From Closterium sp. Naga37s-1 (Eukaryota > Streptophyta > Zygnematophyceae > Desmidiales > Closteriaceae): 64,000 nucleotides of DNA. A model generated the notes under the pieces. It did no database searches. It had not been told where the DNA came from and was given only the letters and a program-made list of their open reading frames with translations. The stretch is from contig CANJKZ010000538.1 in NCBI GenBank assembly GCA_947471745.1, positions 478,753 to 542,752 of the forward strand, in the 5' to 3' direction. Position numbers and translations under genes: made by a program. Shown here piece by piece: positions 54,650 to 64,000 of the stretch (position 1 is its first letter; the number at the start of each line of letters is the position of its first letter).

Positions 54650-56888
54650 GCGACTGCGACGGGGGGCGTGCTTCGTAGAGCTGATGCGGGAAGATCGGTG
54701 CACACGTGGGAGGCACACGTTGGTGGGGTGTTAGTTTGGCGAAGACGAGGGATGGAGGTGGGGGGAAGGGGAAGGGAAAGAGGGTGCACGGCAGAGGTGG
54801 TTGTTTGGGGGCTAGTAAAGTTCTGATGGAAACGTCAAGCAGGTAACTGAAACACGGGGCTCTATAGTGATTGTGGCCGTGACGGGTCGCACGCGATATG
54901 ATCGAGGCGCCTCATAACCCGCAAGATTACCTCGTTCGCTGCTTCGGGTCGACGTGGTGAACCTTGTGCGACGACTGGCCCGCGGGCGGCACCATCGCCT
55001 GTCGCACAGCCACCCGAGGCGGGGGAGGGGGCGAGATGGAAAGGGAGGAATTACGGGTGAGCACATTCAGATCAGACACGTGTCGCCCGTGTGTGCTTTA
55101 TACAGATGCTACAACCCCTCACAGTACATACGAGGTGATATGTAACCCGAGAGTCGCGAAGCAGTAGAGGCGAAGCGATAAACGCCGTGCGACGCGTGCG
55201 AACTAACCTGGATCTTCCATGCCATGTCGCAAATCCTCCTGTGCTCAGCCTGATCGACACCTGTTCTTCACTCCTATCCCCCCCACAACCCGCCACCCCC
55301 GCCAACCCCGCCAGCTATGTGACTTCTAGTACGCGGATATCAGCCGTCGTCTGCCGGGCTCGAGTTCGGTATTACTCGGTTCTAGCGGAACGCGGGTGAG
55401 GGAAGCTACAGGCTCGCAGCCTGCGGCGTGTTGCCCGACCCCATGCGACAGGCGGTCGCGAGAACCCGAGGCTAGTAAGAGGAGAGACGGGGAAGAACTC
55501 GTTGTCCTAAGCTTTACCGAACGAGACTGCTAATGGAACAAGTCTATTCACGAAGCCGGCTATACTAGATCGACACAACCCTCGCATCGGTTTCGTCAAG
55601 CCGTGCTGATCAGGACGGAGCGCCGTCGGCTGTTCGTCGACTCGTTCAGCTGCGGGAAAAAAGGCAACTCAGTGAGAGCAGTTGCGTTCCGAGAGAAGCT
55701 AAACTGCTGACGAGCACTGTGCCGAGCACTGTGTTGAGAGAGAACAATCTCTAACTTGACTCGAACCTAGAGCCGTTGTTCCTCCTAAGCGGCACCAAAT
55801 GCTGCTGCCTCGCCTGGCACTGTTGGTTGCTGCTCACTCGCGTGACGCAGGGAAGGTGCTGTTGGCTTGGCTCGTTACCTGCCTAACCGTGTGTGGCCGT
55901 CTCATCGTCGCCCATACGTTAACCTACTGTGCTCTATTTCTCTCTGCTTTGGTAGGCCTGCTGCGCTCGGTCTCACTGTTCGGAGATCGACTCGCCTCGC
56001 CACGCTTCAGTCGACGCTGCTAAGGAGGAACCCCCCCGGCCCCTCCCCTCCCCTACCCCAAGCCCCTGCCACGTAGGCTGATACTTTGTACGGACTACGG
56101 AGCCTACGTGTATCTGAACAGGACTGCGGCGGATATCCATGCCTCGATGTACCACTGTCGAAGAAATAAAAGGGCATGGATGGATATGTAATATGTATGT
56201 ACGGCAGTGAGCGGAGTCGCGTGCTGACATGAGCGTTAGGTTGCACTATCATCGCAGAAACAGTTGCGGCGAGGTGGTTGCTGCTGGGGAACTGTGCATG
56301 TTCAAGCCTAGAACTCTCAAAACAAGCGCCCCCAGGTTTGGGAAGTCGAGGCGCAAATGACCAAGGGCAGGTCATGGCTTGGTTTGGAATACCAGAGCTA
56401 TGCGAATTCAGCAATGTGCGACGGGGGAATGTGATGGGTCCGCGCGATTCGTTGCTGGTTCGGAGCGGCTCGGCTTTTTGGAAGGTTATCGATATCTTCG
56501 TTACGTGCGCTGGTATTATTTGCGAACGCCGCGTGTTACCGTGACACTTGTTTCTACGTCGTTCGTATAATTTGTAGGCGAAGCGGAGGTGAAGCGAAAC
56601 TTTCTTGAACCCACGTTGGATTGATGCTGGACACTTCGCAGTCCTGGTTTTCCGTCGCAACGCAACTCGTTATGCAATGGAGCTGAAGTTCGCCACACAT
56701 CTCATTCGCCAGGGGTGGCAATGATTTCAGTCCGCTGCGGTACATGTAACGCGAGCAAAAAACTCTCATTTATATGAAAGCACCACACACAGACATATAT
56801 GAAGTATCTCAGCTCTATTGTGTTCCCAAACATTCACACATTCCATTCAGCATCACTATAAACAGGAATCGTACCTATATGTGATGCC
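54650..56888. other. Intergenic region, no gene recognised
   Basis: About 2.2 kb of moderately GC-rich unique sequence. Open frames reach 217 codons on the minus strand (56007-56660) but show no domain. GTTCCTCCTAAGC near 55778 and GCTAAGGAGGAAC near 56020 form a 12/13 inverted pair around ~240 bp. 54650-54830 includes the probable upstream region of the 1800-aa gene. Confidence 0.5.
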
Positions 56889-59800
56889 TTATGGCATCCT
56901 GCTAATGCACGCATGTTCAGCCCGATCTGCATTAACTTCCCCATGCCGCTCCCCATGCTGCCTTCCATCTCTTTCCAACAAGCCTTCTAGAGCTGGCTCT
57001 GGGTTATAAATCACATCATTCTCCCCTTCACATGCCTCCTGCTTCATCCCCTCCTCCCCCTCCCGCTTCATCAGTCTCTCCTCTTCATGCCACTGCCCAT
57101 CCCTTTCACCATCCACCTGCTCCTCATGCCGTTGCTGATAATTCTCCTGTAGCCGCTGTTTCAAATCCACCTGAGCCTCCCCTTGTTGCTCCTTGGCAGA
57201 TACAACTCCCCCACACCCATTTTGCTGCACAGCACAATCCTCCCCAGCACCCTGTATAATCTCACTGCCCTCTATAAGCCCATGTGAATGTGCATTTTGC
57301 CCTTGCTCTGCCACTTGCTCCTCCTCTCCATGCTCCGACTCCTCCTCCTCAGACCTCTCGTTGCTCTGCCCCAACTGCGTTGGCAGCAGCTGCTCCGACT
57401 GACCCTCCTCCGCACACCTCCGGCTGTTCTGCTCCGCCTGTGTGGGCTGCGTCAGTGGCCCTGCCTGCTCTGCTTGCAAGGCCGAGGGCTGCGCTGCCTG
57501 CCGTGGCTGTTCTGGCTGCTGGGGCTGTGGCGGCTGCAGCAGCACGTAGCGGCGGCAGAGGGGGCAGGAGCAGCGCGTGCGCAGCCACTCCCCGATGCAC
57601 GACACGTGGAAGTAGTGGCTGCATGCCGGCAGCTTCCTCAGACTCTCCTGCTCGTCGTAGTCCGCCAGGCACACCGCACAGCTGCGAGGGGAAGGGGAGA
57701 AGGGGGGAGAAGGCGGAGGGCAGAGAGGGAGAGGAATGAGGATGAAGAAGTAGTGGGTGCACGCCGGCAGCTTCCTCAGACTCTCCTGCTCGTCGTAGTC
57801 CGCTAGGCACACCGCACAGCTGGAGTGGGGAAGGGGTGGAGATGGGAGGGGGGAGAGGGAGAAGAAGAGGAATGAGGGATGAGGGATGAGGGATGAGGAG
57901 ATACTAGGGGAAAAAAGGGAAGGTAGAGGGAGATGGGAGGATGCAGTATGGGCCAATGAGAGGAAAAGGGTACGAGTGCTCCGGACGATGGGTAGAGAGG
58001 GGGATGATGGAGACGAATAGCAGTGGTGGAAATGGCATGCACGTGTGTGGTTAGACAGGCAATGGGAGAGAAGGCGTAATATGCGGAGAAAGGAAGTGAC
58101 GCAGTGCAGTGCAGTGCAGTGCAGGCGAGCAATGCTAGAGCACATTGGTGAGCACGCATTGTTCGGGGGAATGCGGCACTCACTGCGCGTCATCAGAGGA
58201 CTCAAAGAGGTCGTCTCGGAACTTGACCAGCGGGAACGACTCCACCAGCGCCCTGTCCACGCCTGTTGGCACCGCCTCCACGTGCTGATGCGGGGCGGCA
58301 AGGGCAGGAATGGGAAAGAAGGGGGGAGCGGGGCGGTAGACATGGAAGTAGAGACATGCAAGCAATAATGGGCATATACATGGACAACAGGAAGAGGAGG
58401 ACGGGTGGGGGAGCGATAGCACTGCCACTCGTCACAAACCCTGTCTGTCTAAACCAAGCACCTGTCCACATCGGCGCTCACCCTGTCCACGTCAGCACTC
58501 ACCCTGTCCATGTCACCGAGAGCGGAGAGCTCCACGTCAGCAGCGGCGGGGGGCGGGCGGCGGCTGACGCATCTTAGCACGATGACGATGAGCACGAGCA
58601 GCAGGAAGGCGAGAACCGCGTAGATTATGATTATGTATGGCGAGTCGAAGAAGCTGGGGGAGTCTGTGTTGGGGGGAATGGGGGGTGGAGGCGAGGGAGG
58701 GCATGGCACAAGGGGGGAAAAGGGAAGGGAACGAGAAGCAAGACAGCAGGAAGGCGGGAACCGCGTAGATTATGATTATGTATGGCGAGTCGAAGAAGCT
58801 GGGGGAGTCTGTGGGGTGCAGAGGGGGCGAGAGCACAGGGCGAGTAGTGGGGAGGGCATGTGTAAATATGTACGAGCAGGCAAGAACCCACCTTGCATGG
58901 GTATTCGGACACACATTTGCACTTAATAGTACCTTTGCACCTGAACCCACCTTTGCACCTGAACCCACCTTCGCACCTGAACCCACCTTTGCACCTGAAC
59001 CCACCTTTGCACCTGAACCCACCTTTGCACCTGAACCCACCTTTGCACCTGAACCCACCTTTGCACCTGAACTCGAGCTCGAACTCGCAGCTCTGGTGCA
59101 CTTAGTAGTTGAGGTTGAAGATGCAAGCAGGGGAGACACACAACAACAAATGACCGCACAGGACCGCACATGACCGCACACGACCGCACGGGACCACACA
59201 TCACCGCACACCACCGCACCTTTGTACTTGAATTCAAGCTCGAACTCGCAGCTCTGGTGCACGTGGTAGTTGAGGTTGAAGATGCCAAAGGTGTAGGGCC
59301 CCTCCCCTTTGCCCGTGACCCCACCCCTTCCCACTCCCACTCTCCTTTGTGCGTCTACCCTCCTTTCTACTCAACTAACCTTTGTACTTGAATTCGAGTT
59401 CAAACTCGCACTGCTGGTGCACGTAGTAGTTGAGGTTAAAGATGCCGAAGGTGTAGGGCCCCTCCAGCGACGAGTTGACCACGTCAAACAGAGACACCAG
59501 CGTGTCGTTCGTCACCCGCACCGTGAACCGGTAGTCATTCTCTAATAGAGAGGGCACGGCTCCCTGCCTTGCTACTAGACTGGCTTGGCCTCCCTTGCGG
59601 GTGAAACTGGGGGTGGGTGGGGGGCAAGAGATGGGAACAGCAGGAGAGGAAGGGACACCAGCGTGCGGTTGGGCGTTGGTCAGCTTGCCCCTCCAGGGAC
59701 GAGATGAGTTGACCACGTCAAACAGCGACACCAGCGTGTCGTTCATCACACGCACCGTGAACCGATAGTCGTTCTCCAGGAGAGAGGGGACGGCGCCTTG

Positions 59801-62800
59801 TCTTGCTACTAGACTGGCCTGCCCTCCTTTGCGGGTGAAGCTGAGGGTGGGTCGGGGCCAAGAGATGGGAAGGAAAGGAAAGGGACAGCAGCGTGTCGTT
59901 CGTCACGCGCACCGTGAAGTGGTAGTCATTCTCCAGTAGGGAGGGGACCGCGCCTTGTCTCGCTACTAGACTCGCCTGCCCTCCCTTGCGCGTGAAGCTG
60001 GAAGGGAGGGGAAACGGAGGGTGGGTGGGAGGGTTCACATGATGGGAAGGGAAGGAGAGAAACAGCAGCAGCGTGTCGTTGGTCACGTCACGCGGACCCT
60101 GAATGAAAGGGTAGCCGTTCTCTAGTCGGGATGGCATGTGCCAATGTTACTGTGGGGGGAAGTGGCCACGCGCGGTGAAGCTGGAACGGGGACAAGTGGG
60201 AGGTATGAGAAGGAGGAGGGGTCCATGGGTTGGCAGCGGGGAGAGAAAAGGAGAGTGTCAATGGTTTCTTGCACCGTGAGAAAAACAATAGTCCTCTCAG
60301 TTGAAATCACCTGAAGGCTCACCTGATGACGATCTGCTTGTTGGTGATGGGGTCAAAGGTGAACTGCACATAGGTCCAGTGCCGCAGAGGGGTCTCTGTT
60401 GAAATCACCTGAAGGCTCACCTGATGACGATCTGCTTGTTGGTGGTGGGGTCGAAGGTGAACTGCACGTACGTCCATCGCCCCGGAGGCAGCACGCCCTT
60501 CACTGCCTTGCCCAGCTCTGCTGTCTGCAGGCCTGTGATGAGCGGGAGATGGAAAGGGTGGAGGGGTGCGGAGAGTGGGGGGAGTGGGGAGGTTGAAAAG
60601 AGATGAAAAACGAATGGCCGGAGGCAGCACTCCCTTCACCGCCTTGCCCAGCTCTGCCGTCTGCAGCCCTGTGATGCGGTGAGATAGAAATGGGGGCAGA
60701 GGAGGAGAGGGGAGGGGACAGCAGCGTGTGAAACAGATGGCGCAGAGGCAGCACGCCCTTCACTGCCTTGCCCAGCTGTGCTGCCTGCAGCCCTGTGCCA
60801 CTGCAGGGAATGAAAGCTCGAGGGTGACATGACAAGAGACATCAACAAAGGATTGCGCCCCGTTCGCCCCTTCACTGCCCCGCTCACTCTCTCTGCTGGT
60901 GTAAACATCACCCTCTCACTGCTCCCCTCCATGCCAGTCCACGCCCCGCCACTCACCTCCCTGGCAGAAGCTCCCTCCAGAGTGCGGGTTGCAAACGCAC
61001 TGCGTCTCCGCGCCCCCATCTCCCCCTCCCCCTCCCCCAACTCCCCCTCCATCCACCGCCAGCGCCTGGCAGAACCCCGCAGGCCACCCACAGTCCCACG
61101 GGCACAGCGCCCTGCCCTCGCGCCCCACAGCCAGCCGATAATCGAGGCGGAACCCACCCGTCTCCCTCAAATCCACATCGTTATTCAGCACGGCCACCAG
61201 CACAGCACAGCCCCCGCCACTCACCTCCCTGGCAGAAGCTTCCTGCAGAGTCCGGATTGCAAACGCACTGCGTCTCCGCGCCCCCAACCCCTCCCCCTCC
61301 CCCACCTCCCCCTCCATCCGCCGTCAGCGCCTGGCAGAACCCCGCAGGCCACCCGCAGTCCCATGGGCACAGCGCCCTGCCCTCCCTCCCCACTGCTAGC
61401 CGATACTCCAGCCGAAACCCGCCCGTCTCCCTCAAATCCACGTCGTTGTTCAGTACGGCCACCAGCACGATCCCCGATTCAGTGCGGTTCCAGACGATTT
61501 GGTGGCGGTCGAGGCGCTGGCGGAAGGAGTCCATGTCGGCAAAGCCGTTGAAGTCAAAGACGGTGGGCATGCCGAAGGGCAGAAAGCCCTGCTCCTGGCG
61601 CTTGGCGAATAAGACAAGATCCCCTGCTGCCCTCTCCATCTGAATCAGGAGCTTGGTGTTCGGCTGGGTCACCTGGTATGTGGGGAGAGAGGGGGGGAGT
61701 AAGGAGGCGGGGGAGAGAGAGGGGAAGCGAGTATGGCAATGGGATGGGACACAGCAGGGTGGTGGGGGAAGGAGTCCATGTCAGCAAAGCCGTTGAAGTC
61801 AAAGACGGTGGGCATGCCGAAGGGCAGGAAGCCCTGCTCCTGTCGCTTGGCGAATAGCACCAGATCGCCCGCTGCTCGCTCCATTTGAATAAGCAGCTTG
61901 GTGTTTGGCTGGGTCACCTGGGAGGGGAGGGGGGAAGAGGGGAGAGTGGATGAGGGGGAGGGCAGAGAGTGGGAGAAGGGAGAGGAGAGGGAGAGGGGAT
62001 GCAAGGAGGGAAGAACACGAGACGTCGATACGTTGTAGCGGGATACTGATGGCAGGGAAGGGGACCATGACACGTGGATGGGAGCAGGGGGAGAGGCACT
62101 TGAGTAGGATGGAGAAGCAAACCCACCTGGATTTGGAAGAAGGCCCACTGCCCGGGAGCAAGGGTTTGCAGACCCGGCTGGATGTCATGCACGACTGAGG
62201 GATGAAAAGGGGTGAGACGGGGTGCAATGGGGTGATGGTGAAATGGGGTGGGATGGAGTGAGGTGGGGTGAGATGGGGTGAGGGGCACACACGGTTGACA
62301 GGAACAGGAGAATGACAACCGTTGATTGAGAGGTGGACGGAATGCAAGCGCGCATCTGGTGCGAGCAAGCAGGACAGCCACGGCAGTGAAGCGAGCGAAA
62401 AGGTGAACACGGGGAGGAGGGATGGTAGACCGTCGAATGCAATTGCCCCTCCCTCCACGCATTTTCCCTCCCCCACTCCCTCCCCGCATCTTCCCTCCCT
62501 CCCTCCCTGCACACCGTCACGCCCATCCCCACCTGCCGCCTCCGCACTCCCAACCCCCCTTCCCAACGTCTCACCATCAGCGCAAGCCGTGCTGCCCCAC
62601 ACCTTGGGGCACTGGCACACGCCCCCTCCCCCGCACACACTCCTCCCTACCTGCATGCATTCACAACGCCCACCCACACCTGCCATCTCCGCTGCACTAT
62701 CCCATCCCTTCCCCGCGTCTCACCATCAGCACAAGCCGTGCCGCCCCACCCCTTGGGGCACTGGCACACGCCCCCTCCCCCGCACACGCCCCGCCCACTG

Positions 62801-63689
62801 CAGTTGAGCGGACACCCCCTGCCCTCTGCACGCGGACGGAGGGGCAAGGAAGAGGAGGGGTTGAGAGGGATGGGAGGCATGATCCAAATTGAAGAACGCG
62901 GGGGGATGGAAAGGGAACTCTGGGAGGGGGAGATGGAAAGGGAACTCTGGGAGGGGGAGATGGAAAGGGAACTCTGGGAGGGGGAGATGGAAAGGGAACT
63001 CTGGGAGGGGGAGATGGAAAGGGAACTCTGGGAGGGGGAGATGGAAAGGGAACTCTGGGAGGGGGAGATGGAAAGGGAACTCTGGGAGGGGGAGATGGAA
63101 AGGGAACTCTGGGAGGGGGAGATGGAAAGGGAACTCTGGGAGGGGGAGATGGAAAGGGAACTCTGGGAGGGGGAGATGGAAAGGGAACTCTGGGAGGGGG
63201 AGATGGAAAGGGAACTCTGGGAGGGGGAGATGGAAAGGGAACTCTGGGAGGGGGAGATGGAAAGGGAACTCTGGGAGGGGGAGATGGAAAGGGAACTCTG
63301 GGAGGGGTAAAACTACACAGAAGAGAGCAGACGAGCAGGGGAGGCATGGCATGAGCAACCGGAGAATTCTCAAAAGTGGTGTGAGAGAGAGAAGCGTGAG
63401 AAGGGAGGTGGGGATGGCAGATGGGAACAAAAGGATGCTCTTTCCCAGGGGTAGCAGCGGGTGTTGTTTGGCTTGAGTTAACTAAACGCTCACAGCAACA
63501 GCAGGCACGATGCAGGTCAGCACTCACGGGAGCAGAAGGCACGGATAGAGAAGCCGAGGTCCTGCCCCTCTGCAATGTACGAGTCGCTGAATATGCCCAC
63601 TATCAGCTCCGTCGCGTTAACGGATCCGTTCTTAACGAGGTCGTCCTGCGGCACGCTCACTATCTGGTACGGCTGCCCTGACCTAAAAT
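56889..63689 (-). CDS. EGF-like, single-TM, RING-H2 protein (putative E3 ubiquitin ligase), 5' partial, 9 exons visible
   Basis: Visible exons: 63689-63528, 62825-62724, 62194-62127, 61672-61225, 60532-60421, 59606-59380, 58663-58503, 58284-58184, 57681-56889. Phases join throughout (~724 codons). The first visible exon begins mid-codon, so the start lies further 5', beyond the window or in an undetected exon. The predicted extracellular part has an EGF-like unit (CPLNCSGRGVCGGGGVCQCP then KGWGGTACAD), a second Cys-rich unit (CPWDCGWPAGFC to CVCNPDSAGSFC) and beta-rich segments. Exon 7 encodes the TM (YIIIIYAVLAFLLLVLIVIV) and exon 9 the RING-H2 (CAVC, PACSHYFHVSC, CSCPLC), which fits the C3H2C3 zinc-binding pattern. 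A long Gln/Glu-rich tail follows. Family knowledge: a TM plus RING-H2 (ATL-like) arrangement usually marks membrane-bound E3 ligases. The EGF ectodomain suggests ligand or wall sensing, which is inference. Confidence 0.88.
57748..57819 (-). repeat. Upstream echo of the RING exon
   Basis: Acceptor plus ~70 nt of the RING exon (CAVCLADYDEQESLRKLPAC then THYF), lying before the true exon start at 57681. It stops inside the RING, after the third Cys and the first His, so it cannot encode a complete finger. Confidence 0.93.
58461..58503 (-). repeat. 21-bp tandem donor repeats at the end of the TM exon
   Basis: GACATGGACAGG|GTGAGT, then GACGTGGACAGG|GTGAGC, then GATGTGGACAG|GTGC: three successive junctions at 21-bp spacing. 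Using the second instead of the first would add seven residues (VSADVDR) without changing frame. Confidence 0.88.
58744..58808 (-). repeat. Upstream echo of the TM exon
   Basis: Acceptor and the first ~65 nt of the TM exon (SPSFFDSPYIIIIYAVPAFL compared with AVLAFLLLV) repeated before the real start at 58663. The copy ends within the transmembrane coding sequence. Confidence 0.93.
58930..59126 (-). repeat. Exon-6 echo leading into an 18-bp minisatellite built from its donor
   Basis: A copy of the 3' part of the RING-gene exon 59606-59380 (59126 to ~59066) runs straight into about eight units of TTCAGGTGCAAAG|GTGGG. These resemble the exon end TTCAAGTACAAAG followed by GT. In translation they read FRCKGG repeats. 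The array lies between that exon and the TM exon. Confidence 0.9.
59220..59303 (-). repeat. Downstream echo of RING-gene exon 6
   Basis: Copy of the last ~80 nt (FGIFNLNYHVHQSCEFELEF then KYK) with a GT donor, after the real exon end at 59380. There are three residue changes and no stop. Confidence 0.92.
59690..60180 (-). repeat. Upstream echoes of RING-gene exon 6
   Basis: Copies starting at ~59840 (about 150 nt, reaching VTNDTLVSLFDVV), ~59997 (about 110 nt, reaching VTNDTLL) and a badly decayed one near 60179 precede the complete exon at 59606. Each begins at an acceptor followed by the FTRKGG region and ends at a different point inside the exon. Confidence 0.9.
60323..60392 (-). repeat. 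Downstream echo of RING-gene exon 5
   Basis: Copy of the 3' part (HWTYVQFTFDPITNKQIVI) and its GTGAGC donor, after the real exon end at 60421. Confidence 0.93.
60616..60792 (-). repeat. Two upstream echoes of RING-gene exon 5
   Basis: Acceptor plus ~50 nt each, starting at 60668 and 60792 (GLQTAELGKAVKGVLPP and GLQAAQLGKAVKGVLPL), ahead of the complete exon at 60532. Confidence 0.93.
60957..61200 (-). repeat. Downstream echo of RING-gene exon 4
   Basis: About 240 nt duplicating the 3' half of the exon including its Cys-rich unit and GTGAGT donor (VLVAVLNNDVDLRETGGFRL, then CPWDCGWPAGFC). No stops. The Gly-rich linker differs in length. The true exon ends at 61225. Confidence 0.93.
61771..61917 (-). 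repeat. Upstream echo of RING-gene exon 4
   Basis: Acceptor plus ~145 nt (VTQPNTKLLIQMERAAGDLV through FNGFADMDSF) identical in protein sequence to the real exon start at 61672, then an abrupt break. Confidence 0.95.
62576..62650 (-). repeat. Downstream echo of the EGF exon
   Basis: Copy of the 3' part of exon 62825-62724 (VCGGGGVCQCPKVWGSTACA then D) with its GTGAGAC donor. It lacks the first two Cys of the EGF-like unit. Confidence 0.93.
62905..63308. repeat. 27-bp minisatellite, ~15 near-identical copies
   Basis: Unit on the plus strand GGAAAGGGAACTCTGGGAGG then GGGAGAT, lying in the intron upstream of the EGF exon. Being 27 bp, it keeps every frame open as a 9-residue repeat (LPLPEFPFH on the minus strand). 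In transcript sense each unit is a pyrimidine tract ending in CCCAG, which resembles a 3' splice site. Confidence 0.96.
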
Positions 63690-64000
63690 CTGCTCCGGCG
63701 GAAAGGAAGGAACGTGGGATGGAGAAGAAAAGCGGGCACGTGGGAGGGAAAAGGCAGGTGGGAAAATGCCGGAGGGGGAGGATGGAAGGGGAGAAGCGGG
63801 AGGCGAGAGCCGAGAGGCGAGAGGCGAGAGGCGAGAGGCGAGAGGCGAGAGGCGAGAGGCGAGAGGAGAACGGAGGGACAGGGATGAAAGCAAGGAAGGC
63901 ACTGACGCAAGTCAAAGCGGTAGACAAAATGGTAGCAAGAAGTGGGGAAACAGGTGATAAGGGTTTGCAGCGAATTGGATTGGTGACATTGGGCAAAGCG
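63690..64000 (-). other. Intron sequence of the RING-H2 gene up to the window edge
   Basis: No further exon recognised upstream of the acceptor at 63690. A 7-bp repeat (GCGAGAG, about nine copies) lies at ~63805-63868. The missing 5' exons of the gene should be sought beyond 64000. Confidence 0.6.

Noticed and set aside
56007-56660. 217-codon minus-strand ORF
   Set aside because: No motif, no neighbouring exon structure and atypical composition for this window's genes.
62738-63476. Plus-strand ORFs of ERELWEGEM and KGNSGRGRW repeats
   Set aside because: A 27-bp minisatellite stays open in every frame; no independent evidence of coding.

Overview
This is a nuclear window from an intron-rich, GC-rich eukaryote of the green lineage. 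The best taxonomic evidence is a complete 14-exon gene for the exocyst subunit SEC15, of plant type in length and motifs, together with an ATL-style TM plus RING-H2 gene. A streptophyte alga (for example a zygnematophyte such as Closterium) is my inference from the gene content, the GC-rich disordered proteins and the repeat-rich introns. It is not proven. All genes I can support lie on the minus strand.

Layout by position. 1-6600 is repeat-rich and gene-free: a ~60-bp tandem array, diverged ~650-800-bp modules, a GAAC microsatellite, a CpG-rich degenerate array and an unremarkable stretch. 6605-23082 is a 19-exon gene for a very large (~2790 aa) membrane-anchored subtilase: signal peptide, propeptide, Asp/His/Asn/Ser catalytic regions, PA insert, KP-43-like jelly roll, Ig-like repeats and a C-terminal TM. 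One of its introns holds a 3-kb array of a 13-bp unit. 23426-27607, 40673-42808, 45537-48287 and 49247-54649 are four long intronless ORFs for disordered proteins that share a short motif around SVI-x-NA-R-R, so they look like one paralogous family. 31982-40173 is SEC15. 56889-63689 is the 3' part of a gene for an EGF/TM/RING-H2 protein whose 5' end lies beyond the window. Intergenic DNA holds at least three candidate inverted-repeat elements.

The most unusual thing is how the multi-exon genes are built. Around many exons the adjacent introns hold partial copies ('echoes') of that same exon. Echoes in the upstream intron always carry the 3' splice site plus the exon's 5' part. Echoes in the downstream intron carry the exon's 3' part, nearly always with the 5' splice site. 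All are in the same orientation. In two places the exon|GT junction has been amplified into a minisatellite. In SEC15 one 69-nt in-frame segment is present four times, each copy bounded by CAG and GT. Every exon phase joins correctly without the echoes in SEC15 and the RING gene. In the subtilase one junction (exon 8 to 9) is off by one base.

The genes show no operon-like or pathway relationship. SEC15 acts in secretion, the subtilase and the RING protein are predicted membrane proteins, and the disordered family has no known function.
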